Below are positions 25,677-32,175 of a stretch of DNA of 32,175 nucleotides, piece by piece (position 1 is the stretch's first letter; every line of letters starts with the position of its first letter). The stretch is from Bacteroidales bacterium (GTDB lineage Bacteria > Bacteroidota > Bacteroidia > Bacteroidales > Muribaculaceae), in assembly GCA_020859845.1 (NCBI GenBank), contig JAJBVL010000037.1:1-32175 (forward strand). The letters run 5' to 3'. A model generated the notes under the pieces. It was not told the DNA's origin and searched no databases. It was given only the letters and a program-made list of their open reading frames with translations. A program made the position numbers and the translations under genes.

Positions 25677-27574
25677 TAATCTTTCTCTAAATACGTATAG
25701 CCGTAGAGCCCCGAGCGATAGTTGCTCAGAAACTCGCGTCCCTCTTCGGGGGTGATGCGGCCAGCCTTCATTGACGAAGTGACCCATGTCTCAACGTTGC
25801 GCACCAATTTCTTGGCGTTAAACTGCACGTAGTCCAGCACCTCTGCCACCGTCTCGCCATCGATCACACGGTCAATCTCGTAGCGATCCTTGTAGACACT
25901 GATATGAACGGCGTTAGTGTCGCCAAAGAGATTGTGCATATCGCCGAGAATCTCTTGATAGGCTCCCACGAGGAATACCCCCATATAGTAAGGCTCGCCT
26001 TCCTTCACGGCGTGGACAGGTAGGGAAGAGGATGTGCCATGGACAGTGATGAAGTTGGCAATCTTGCCATCGCTGTCGCAGGTGATATCCTGGATAGTGC
26101 AGGTGCGCGACGGCTTCTCATCCAGGCGCCCTATGGGCATGATGGGAAACACCTGGTCAATCGACCAAGAGTCGGTCAGCGACTGGAAGAGAGAGAAGTT
26201 GCAGAAGTATTTATCGGGGAGCATCTTGGTGACCTTGCGTAGCTCCTCGGGAGCATGCTTCATGTTAGCCGCCATCTCGCCCACCTCGCGGGCTATTGAC
26301 CAGAAGAGCTTTTCGATCTGGGCACGTGTGCGCAAGTCGAGCAAGCCGAGGCTGAAAAGGTCGAGAGCCTCCTCGCGTATCTGTAGGGCGTCGTGCCAGC
26401 TCTCGATGAGACGCGGCTGGTTGAGGCGGTCCCAGATGTCATACATTTCTCGGGCCAGTTCATGGTCGGTCTCTTCTATGTCTTCTGAGTCCTTCCATTG
26501 GGGGAGCTGAGTGGTCTCCAACACCTCAAATACCAGCACAGAGTGGTGGGCCGTCAGCGAGCGACCGCTCTCGGTGATGATATTGGGCTGCTTGATGCCA
26601 TTCTTCTCGCAGGCGTCGACGATAGCCGACACAGCGTCGTTGGCATACTCTTGTATGGAGTAGTTCATGGAGCTTTCGGATGCGGAGTTGCGAGTGCCGT
26701 CATAGTCAACTCCCAGGCCACCACCGATGTCGATAAAGTCGATATCGTAGCCCAGTTTGGAGAGCTGCACATAGAATTGCGTAGCCTCGCGCAGGGCGTT
26801 CTTAATGCGGCGTATTTTCGTCACCTGGCTCCCGATATGGAAGTGGGTCAGTTTCAGGCATTCCTTCATCTTGTAGCGCTCGAGCAAGTCGAGGGCCTCC
26901 AGCAACTCGCTGGAATTGAGGCCAAACTTCGACTGGTCGCCGCCGCTCTCCTCCCATTTGCCTGAGCCGGTAGAGCTCAGCTTGATGCGGATACCCACAT
27001 TGGGCATGATGTCGAGGCGCTTTGCCACCTCGGCTATTATCTTGAGCTCGTTGAGCTTCTCTACCACCAAGTAGATGCGACGCCCCATCTTTTGAGCCAG
27101 CAGAGCCAGCTCCACAAACTTCTCATCCTTATAGCCATTACAGATAATCAGGGCGTTGTCGGCAATATTCATAGCCAGCACGGCGTGGAGCTCGGGCTTA
27201 GAGCCAGCCTCCAGGCCTATGTTAAACTTCATGCCGTGGCTCACAATCTCCTCCACCACCGGACGCATCTGATTTACCTTTATGGGGTAGATGATGAAGT
27301 TTTGAGCCTTGTAGTCATACTCCTTTGCGGCTTGAGTGAAGCATTTGGATATCTTCTCAATACGATTGTCGAGAATGTCAGGAAAGCGCAGCAGCACGGG
27401 TGGGGTGACGTCGCGCACTTGCAGCTCGTCCATCACTTCCTTAAGGTCAACCGAAGCATAACCTTCGCGAGGGGTGACGGCCACGTGTCCGCGGTCGTTG
27501 ATCGAAAAGTATTTCAGGCCCCAGCCATTGATGTTGTACAGCTCAGCGCTGTCCTCGATACGCCATTTTCTCAT
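25676..27574 (-). CDS. speA: Biosynthetic arginine decarboxylase
   Basis: A 632-residue PLP-dependent fold-III decarboxylase converting arginine to agmatine plus CO2, the first step of the agmatine route to putrescine and spermidine. The PLP lysine is Lys99 in YPIKVNQ. Further marks are FNIGLEAGSKPEL, LTHFHIGSQ, FIDIGGGLGVDYDG and ITESGRSLTAHH. Length matches the biosynthetic SpeA family rather than the acid-resistance AdiA type. It is cytoplasmic. It is divergent from the TPR lipoprotein gene, with a 257-base AT-rich region between them. Confidence 0.95.
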   Translation of the reverse strand: MRKWRIEDSAELYNINGWGLKYFSINDRGHVAVTPREGYASVDLKEVMDELQVRDVTPPVLLRFPDILDNRIEKISKCFTQAAKEYDYKAQNFIIYPIKVNQMRPVVEEIVSHGMKFNIGLEAGSKPELHAVLAMNIADNALIICNGYKDEKFVELALLAQKMGRRIYLVVEKLNELKIIAEVAKRLDIMPNVGIRIKLSSTGSGKWEESGGDQSKFGLNSSELLEALDLLERYKMKECLKLTHFHIGSQVTKIRRIKNALREATQFYVQLSKLGYDIDFIDIGGGLGVDYDGTRNSASESSMNYSIQEYANDAVSAIVDACEKNGIKQPNIITESGRSLTAHHSVLVFEVLETTQLPQWKDSEDIEETDHELAREMYDIWDRLNQPRLIESWHDALQIREEALDLFSLGLLDLRTRAQIEKLFWSIAREVGEMAANMKHAPEELRKVTKMLPDKYFCNFSLFQSLTDSWSIDQVFPIMPIGRLDEKPSRTCTIQDITCDSDGKIANFITVHGTSSSLPVHAVKEGEPYYMGVFLVGAYQEILGDMHNLFGDTNAVHISVYKDRYEIDRVIDGETVAEVLDYVQFNAKKLVRNVETWVTSSMKAGRITPEEGREFLSNYRSGLYGYTYLEKD

Positions 27575-27581
27575 TTAGCTA

Positions 27582-27607
27582 TAGTTGGATAGTGGATAGT
27601 TGATAGT
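27582..27607. repeat. Degenerate short repeat (GATAGTTG-like)
   Basis: Overlapping imperfect units of TAGTTGGATAGTGGATAGTT type immediately upstream of the speA start. Simple-sequence character; no function visible. Confidence 0.4.
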
Positions 27608-27727
27608 ATTTAAGTATAATACGTTTTTGGAGCAACAAAAGTAGTCATTATTCGCGGGATTTTCACCTACTTTTGCCAAATAAACGAATTTTAAAAAAAA
27701 ATTGCGAAATAAATAACCTTTGAGGAG

Positions 27728-27756
27728 TTGTGGCGTTATAAAAATGACTATATTTG
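27728..27756 (+). promoter_or_regulatory. Promoter of the TPR/OmpA-like lipoprotein gene
   Basis: TTG at 27728-27730, 18-base spacer, TATATTTG at 27749-27756, the same spacing as the TonB receptor promoter. The leader to the ATG at 27832 is about 70 bases and AT-rich. Confidence 0.7.
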
Positions 27757-27831
27757 CAGTGGGAAATAGCGCCCAATGAAAATATTCATTTTACATCATC
27801 ATTTACAACATTATTATATTCAAGTATCAAC

Positions 27832-29517
27832 ATGAAGAAAAATTTTAGCCTCGCTATGCTCGCTGGCGGCCTCTTGCTGCTCACAGGATGTAGCAAGAAC
27901 ATGAACCCCTTCCAGGCCGATTACTTCAACTGTAATCCCAACCCACTGGAAGTGGTAGGCCAGACTGTACCCGCTACTGTCACTGGTAATGTACCTGCCA
28001 AGTTCTTCAAGAAGAACGCCACTGTCACTGTGACTCCCGTGCTCGTCTATGGCGATCAGGAGAAAGCAGCTACCTCTGTCACCTTCCAAGGTGAAAACGT
28101 GCGTGGCAACAATCAAGTAGTAAGCTACGAATACGGCGGCACAGTGACTGTCCCCGTCAACTACATCTATGAGCCGGCCATGCAGAAGAGCGAGCTCTAT
28201 CTCGCCTTTGAAGTAGAGCAAGGCAACAAGCAGTATGCTCTTCCCCGCGTGAAGGTAGCCGATGGCATCATCGCCACCGCCGCTCTCGCCGATGCCAAAA
28301 CTGTAAGCCCCGCCCTTACCCCCGACGGCTTCCAGCGCATCATCAACGAGCAGTATAGCGCCGAGATTAAGTTCCTCATCAACCGCGCCAACATCCGTCC
28401 CGACCAGCTCACCTCTCCTCAGATGGAAGCTTTCAACAGCGACCTTGCTGCCGCTGCTCAGGACACCAATCGCGTTATCGAGGGCTTGAATATCAAGTCG
28501 TATGCATCGCCTGATGGTCCTTACGCTTTCAACACCAAGCTTGCCGAGGAGCGCGAAGACAACACCAAGTCTTATCTCGAAGGCCAGCTCAAAAAGGACA
28601 AGATCACCGAATTTGGTGAACTCACCGCCGACTTTACTCCCGAAGACTGGGAAGGCTTCCAGAAGCTCGTTTCGGAGAGCAATATCCAAGACAAGCAGCT
28701 CATCCTCAGCGTACTCTCTATGTACAAGGATCCTGAGCAGCGCGAAGCCGAGCTCCGCAACCTTGCTGCCGCATTTGAAGTGCTTGCCGACGACATCCTT
28801 CCCCAGCTCCGCTACTCTCGCTTGACCGCTTCTATCAACGTGATTGGTAAGAGCGACGCTGAGATCAACCAGCTCTTTGACACCGATCCTAAGGCTCTCA
28901 CCGTAGATGAGCTCCTTTATGCTGCTACCCTTACCGACGACCTCGCTCGCAAGAACGCCATCTATACCGCTTGCACCAAGCAGTATCCCGACGACTATCG
29001 TGGCTGGAACAACCTCGGTCTTGTAGAGTATGAGCAGGGCAACATCTCCGCTGCTGCCAACGACTTTGCTAAGGCTGCCAAGCTGGCTCCCAACAATGGC
29101 GAAATCGCCCTCAACCAGGGTCTGATTGCTCTCAACGACAAGAACTTCAACGAGGCTCAAGCCCTCTTTGGCAAGGCTGCTGGTGTGCCCGAGACCAACG
29201 ACGCTCTCGGTACACTCTACCTCGAGAAGGGCGACGCTGCCGCTGCTGTTAAGGCTTTCGGCAACAGCAAGACCAACAATGCTGCCCTCGCTCAGATCCT
29301 CACCAAGGACTACAGCAAGGCTAAGGCTACTCTCGCTGGCGTGCAGACCCCCGATGCTACCACCTACTATCTGACAGCCGTTCTGGGTGCTCGCACCAAC
29401 AACGCTGAGATGGTGACCAGCAACCTCAAGAAGGCCATCGAGCTCGACCCAGCTTTGGCTACTCAGGCTGCCAACGACCTCGAATTCTCACAGTTTAATA
29501 TCAGCAGCGTGCTCTAA
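27832..29517 (+). CDS. Lipoprotein with OmpA-like and TPR regions
   Basis: The ATG at 27832 opens on a lipoprotein signal (MKKNFSLAMLAGGLLLLTGC, Cys 20); an in-frame upstream start at 27754 would lie inside the -7 box and is rejected. The product is 561 residues. Residues about 30-170 are beta-rich; about 173-275 look OmpA-like (AEIKFLINRANIRPDQL, then IKSYASPDGPYAFNTKLAEER, keeping the N-x2-L-x3-R pattern of the peptidoglycan-binding motif); about 376-485 contain tetratricopeptide repeats (WNNLGLVEYEQGNISAAANDF and following). It is probably a periplasmic outer-membrane-anchored scaffold contacting peptidoglycan. Related Bacteroidetes lipoproteins are abundant envelope proteins; the exact role is unknown. 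It ends before a strong hairpin. Confidence 0.85.
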   Translation: MKKNFSLAMLAGGLLLLTGCSKNMNPFQADYFNCNPNPLEVVGQTVPATVTGNVPAKFFKKNATVTVTPVLVYGDQEKAATSVTFQGENVRGNNQVVSYEYGGTVTVPVNYIYEPAMQKSELYLAFEVEQGNKQYALPRVKVADGIIATAALADAKTVSPALTPDGFQRIINEQYSAEIKFLINRANIRPDQLTSPQMEAFNSDLAAAAQDTNRVIEGLNIKSYASPDGPYAFNTKLAEEREDNTKSYLEGQLKKDKITEFGELTADFTPEDWEGFQKLVSESNIQDKQLILSVLSMYKDPEQREAELRNLAAAFEVLADDILPQLRYSRLTASINVIGKSDAEINQLFDTDPKALTVDELLYAATLTDDLARKNAIYTACTKQYPDDYRGWNNLGLVEYEQGNISAAANDFAKAAKLAPNNGEIALNQGLIALNDKNFNEAQALFGKAAGVPETNDALGTLYLEKGDAAAAVKAFGNSKTNNAALAQILTKDYSKAKATLAGVQTPDATTYYLTAVLGARTNNAEMVTSNLKKAIELDPALATQAANDLEFSQFNISSVL

Positions 29518-29558
29518 ACCTTGAGCCTTTACGCTTACTGAGACTATATCACCTATCT

Positions 29559-29594
29559 ACGAGGGCGAGCGCCGCAAGGGTGGCTCGCCCTCGT
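29559..29594 (+). terminator. Terminator after the TPR lipoprotein gene
   Basis: Perfect 12-bp stem ACGAGGGCGAGC (29559-29570) / GCTCGCCCTCGT (29583-29594) with a 12-base loop, followed by TGTATTT. The T run is modest. The TTG at 29594 that could open the next reading frame lies at the foot of this stem, which favours the ATG at 29627 for the peptidase. Confidence 0.75.
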
Positions 29595-29626
29595 TGTATT
29601 TCGCTTATCATCACCTGCTTAATGCT

Positions 29627-32029
29627 ATGCTTACCTTACTGCTCTCAATCCTATCCCTCGGCTATGCTGGGCCTTTCGCTGTCAATACCCCTGTGATGAT
29701 TGACAGTGTCGACACCTCGCTTAAGCCCTACGACACCTCGCTCTTGCTGGCTACACCCCTGTCGCTCCAACAGCCCTTTTCCCCCTTTGCAGAAGTCGTA
29801 GCCCCATCCGCTGCTAACATCCCTGCTCTCCATCTGCTCCAGTCGACATTCTCAATTGATCGTTACGATAGCGCCACTCTTCAGGTAGATGGTCTACCCG
29901 CCTATAAAGCGTTTGTTGATGGGGCGCCTGTGGAAGGAGATAAAGTGGCCTTGCGTCCAGGCACCCATTCTCTCACTATAAAATATCTCACCACGGAGCC
30001 TCTCACCGACTCCCTAAGTGTGAAATTAGAGTTTGCCAACGATGCCACGTCCCTCTCCCCGGCGCCAACAGCGCTCCGCCATATCACGCTGCGCGATATC
30101 CTTGAAGGCGACCATCTCGTTGGGGCTTCGATATCTCCCTGTGGTCGCTGGATCATAGCTCGATATAATCGTGTGGTGGAAGGTGGCGGTGAAAACTCCT
30201 ATTGGCAGCTGCGTGAGGCCGATGGGCGAGTGGTCGCCACCCTTCAGCAACCTATCAACTGGATGCCACGGTCGTCGCGATATTATTATATGCGTCAGAG
30301 TGTAAGCGGAGGTGGCCGCGACTTGATCACGGTTGACCCTGCCACAGGCCAAGAGGCCATCTTTGCCAGCAATCTTCTCGACGGTGGAATTGCGATTGCG
30401 CCCACCGAAGACTTCTTGATTCTGACGATACCTAATGACGCACCTGCCGAAGACAAGGAGATATATGAGGTGACTGAGCCTGAAGACCGTCAGCCTTTCT
30501 TTCGCAAGCGTTCACGCTTGGCGCGTTACGATGTAGCCTCCGGCCTCACGTCGCCTCTCACTTTTGGCTACGCTCGCCATAACCTCCAGGATATCAGCGA
30601 CGATGGCCGCAAAGCGCTAGTTATGACCCAGCGCAGCCGCCTGGAGCGCCGTCCCACTACACTCAACACCCTCTTGAGTATCGACTTGACCACCTTGGCT
30701 GTTGACACCATAGTGGCGGATGATGGTTTTATAATGAACGGAGTTTTCTCTCCTTCTGGGGACCAGGTATTGGTTGTGGCCACCCCCGAAGCTTTTGACA
30801 GAGTGGGATGTGTGTTGCCCGATAGCGTCATCCCCAGCGGCGTTGACTGCCAGCTCTATCTCGTGGATGTGGCGAGCAAAGAAGTGAGGCCTTTGACGCG
30901 CCACTTTGACCCCTCGGTGGAGCGTGTGGAGTGGAGCCGACAGGATGGTAATATTTATTTCACGGCCGATCGTCGCGACTATGTGTCGCTCTATCGTATG
31001 AAGCCCTCCTCCGGGGCCATCGAGCAGATAAATGTGCCAGAGGAGATGGTCAATGGTTTTTCGCTTAGCCAGAAGCAGCCATTGATGGTCTGGGTAGGGG
31101 AGAGCGTGTCGCAGCCCGAAGCGCTTTACACTCTGGATACCCGTCGCCTGGCTTCTACACTATTGGAGCGTCCGGAAGCTGACCGGTTTGCCGCCATAGA
31201 GCTTGGCCCTTGCGAGGACTACAACTTTGTCAACTCGCGCGGCGACACCATCTACGGCCGTTTTTATCTCCCGCCAGATTTCGACCCCGCGAAGAAGTAT
31301 CCGTTGATAGTAAATTATTATGGTGGTTGCACCCCTTCGGCTCGTCAGTTTGGCAGTCGCTATCCGCGTCATCTTTATGCAGCGATGGGCTATGTGGTGT
31401 ATGTGGTCAACCCAAGCGGTGCCGTAGGCTTTGGCCAAGAGTTCTCGTCGCGCCATGTCAATACAGCAGGCGAAGGTGTGGCTCAAGATATTATTGAGGG
31501 CACCAAGCAGTTCTGTCAAGATCATCCTTATATCGATGCCTCAAGGATTGGTTGCATAGGTGCGTCGTATGGGGGGTTCATGACCCAGTATTTGCAGACC
31601 GTTACCGACATCTTTGCTGCCGCCATCTCCCACGCTGGCATCAGCGATCACACGAGTTATTGGGGCGAAGGCTGGTGGGGCTACAGCTATAGCGAGATAG
31701 CTATGGCCGACAGCTATCCTTGGAGTCATCGCGACCTTTTTGTGGGTCAGAGCCCGCTGTATCGTGCCGACAAGATCCACACTCCGCTACTTTTCCTTCA
31801 TGGCGATGCCGACACTAATGTGCCTGTAGGGGAAAGCATCCAGATGTTTACGGCGCTGAAACTCCTGGGGTGTCCTACGGCTTTCGTGGCTGTCACGGAT
31901 CAAGATCATCATATCAAGAATTACAGTCAACGCCAGAAGTGGCAGGACACCATTTTTGCTTGGTTTGCCCGTTATCTTAAGGGCGAGCCAGAGTGGTGGG
32001 AAGCTCTCTATCCCGAAAAAGGCCTGTAA
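29627..32029 (+). CDS. Secreted S9-family peptidase (prolyl oligopeptidase / DPP-IV type)
   Basis: From the ATG at 29627 the product is 800 residues with a signal peptide (MLTLLLSILSLGYAG). The middle (about 150-520) is a beta-propeller of the DPP-IV/acylaminoacyl-peptidase type (ISPCGRWIIARY, FSPSGDQVLVVA). The C-terminal alpha/beta-hydrolase domain has the triad Ser647 in GASYGG, Asp729 in HGDADTNVP and His761 in TDQDHH, spaced as in DPP-IV. It should cleave small peptides in the periplasm, probably dipeptides or Pro/Ala-linked residues; specificity cannot be read. The N-terminal 130 residues before the propeller are unusual and unassigned. Bacteroidetes use several such enzymes for peptide nutrition. 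Confidence 0.92.
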   Translation: MLTLLLSILSLGYAGPFAVNTPVMIDSVDTSLKPYDTSLLLATPLSLQQPFSPFAEVVAPSAANIPALHLLQSTFSIDRYDSATLQVDGLPAYKAFVDGAPVEGDKVALRPGTHSLTIKYLTTEPLTDSLSVKLEFANDATSLSPAPTALRHITLRDILEGDHLVGASISPCGRWIIARYNRVVEGGGENSYWQLREADGRVVATLQQPINWMPRSSRYYYMRQSVSGGGRDLITVDPATGQEAIFASNLLDGGIAIAPTEDFLILTIPNDAPAEDKEIYEVTEPEDRQPFFRKRSRLARYDVASGLTSPLTFGYARHNLQDISDDGRKALVMTQRSRLERRPTTLNTLLSIDLTTLAVDTIVADDGFIMNGVFSPSGDQVLVVATPEAFDRVGCVLPDSVIPSGVDCQLYLVDVASKEVRPLTRHFDPSVERVEWSRQDGNIYFTADRRDYVSLYRMKPSSGAIEQINVPEEMVNGFSLSQKQPLMVWVGESVSQPEALYTLDTRRLASTLLERPEADRFAAIELGPCEDYNFVNSRGDTIYGRFYLPPDFDPAKKYPLIVNYYGGCTPSARQFGSRYPRHLYAAMGYVVYVVNPSGAVGFGQEFSSRHVNTAGEGVAQDIIEGTKQFCQDHPYIDASRIGCIGASYGGFMTQYLQTVTDIFAAAISHAGISDHTSYWGEGWWGYSYSEIAMADSYPWSHRDLFVGQSPLYRADKIHTPLLFLHGDADTNVPVGESIQMFTALKLLGCPTAFVAVTDQDHHIKNYSQRQKWQDTIFAWFARYLKGEPEWWEALYPEKGL

Positions 32030-32032
32030 AGA

Positions 32033-32064
32033 TTTGGCGGATTCGGAAATTCTGCCTACCTTTG
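32033..32064 (+). promoter_or_regulatory. Promoter of tRNA-Gly
   Basis: TTTG at 32033-32036, 20-base spacer, TACCTTTG at 32057-32064: a full consensus promoter beginning four bases after the peptidase stop. The -7 box lies 36 bases from the tRNA 5' end. Confidence 0.7.
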
Positions 32065-32092
32065 TGCCATGCCTTTCGAGGCATGGCATTTT
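32065..32092 (+). terminator. Terminator of the S9 peptidase gene, overlapping the tRNA promoter start region
   Basis: Stem TGCCATGCC (32065-32073) / GGCATGGCA (32080-32088), loop TTTCGA, then TTTT at 32089-32092. It directly abuts the -7 box of the tRNA promoter. Confidence 0.75.
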
Positions 32093-32099
32093 ACTATCT

Positions 32100-32172
32100 G
32101 CGGTAGTAGCTCAGTTGGTAGAGCATCAGCTTCCCAAGCTGAGGGTCGCGAGTTCGAGCCTCGTTTACCGCT
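32100..32172 (+). tRNA. tRNA-Gly (anticodon CCC)
   Basis: A 73-base cloverleaf. The acceptor stem is GCGGTAG (32100-32106) with TTACCGC (32165-32171), the D-arm contains AGCTCAGTTGGTAGAGC, the anticodon stem TCAGC/GCTGA (32126-32142) has loop TTCCCAA with anticodon CCC at 32133-32135, and the T-arm contains GTTCGAGCC. The discriminator is T, and CCA is not encoded (TCAA follows). It reads the GGG glycine codon. Confidence 0.93.
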
Positions 32173-32175
32173 CAA

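Noticed and set aside
27636-27643. TACTTTTG (minus strand) as the -7 box of a speA promoter
   Set aside because: It fits the -7 consensus, but no TTG lies at a suitable distance upstream, so I could not support it as a promoter.
27668-27675. TACTTTTG on the plus strand as an extra promoter for the TPR lipoprotein
   Set aside because: A better-spaced promoter (TTG-N18-TATATTTG) lies downstream at 27728-27756.

Overview
The window looks like a chromosomal segment from an anaerobic member of the Bacteroidales (phylum Bacteroidota). The pointers are: TAnnTTTG-type -7 boxes with TTG/TTTG -33 boxes; starts that mostly lack a Shine-Dalgarno sequence; a fused nuoCD in a complex I operon without nuoE, nuoF and nuoG; an F-type ATP synthase operon in the order atpD-C-B-E-F-H-A-G; an NVEALA-type small protein; a DUF1573 lipoprotein; and a DUF4143-type AAA ATPase. 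Genus cannot be fixed from the sequence alone; a Muribaculaceae- or Prevotellaceae-like gut lineage would fit.

Layout. Bases 1-1440 (minus strand) hold a small AT-rich exported-protein operon: a thioredoxin-like/DUF1573 lipoprotein, an NVEALA-family peptide and a short, possibly truncated lipoprotein. Bases 1497-1969 are the wreck of a Bacteroidales AAA-ATPase/PD-(D/E)XK (PDDEXK_9) gene. Bases 2071-5307 carry a TonB-dependent receptor and a companion lipoprotein.

Bases 5509-22931 are one continuous 18-gene, same-strand energy-conservation block: nuoA-B-CD-H, then the complete ATP synthase set atpD-C-B-E-F-H-A-G, then nuoI-J-K-L-M-N. The ATP synthase operon therefore sits inside the complex I operon, between nuoH and nuoI, and I see no promoter consensus at either junction. 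Complex I (ion pumping, quinone reduction, no NADH-input module encoded here) and the ATP synthase would be co-transcribed up to a strong terminator at 22978-23019. NuoI carries a long Ala/Pro/Lys-rich tail.

Immediately after that terminator are three 33-bp tandem repeats. They overlay the promoter of an AT-rich AAA_14/DUF4143 ATPase gene (23131-24486), which looks like an acquired insertion. Then come yraN, truA and speA on the minus strand, and on the plus strand a TPR/OmpA-like lipoprotein, a secreted S9 prolyl-oligopeptidase-family peptidase, and a tRNA-Gly(CCC) at the right edge with its own promoter.

The observations most worth following are the nested nuo/atp operon, the promoter-repeat array in front of the DUF4143 ATPase, the NuoI tail, the hairpin between atpA and atpG, and the NVEALA/thioredoxin/DUF1573 cluster. 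No gene-free stretch longer than 300 bases occurs.
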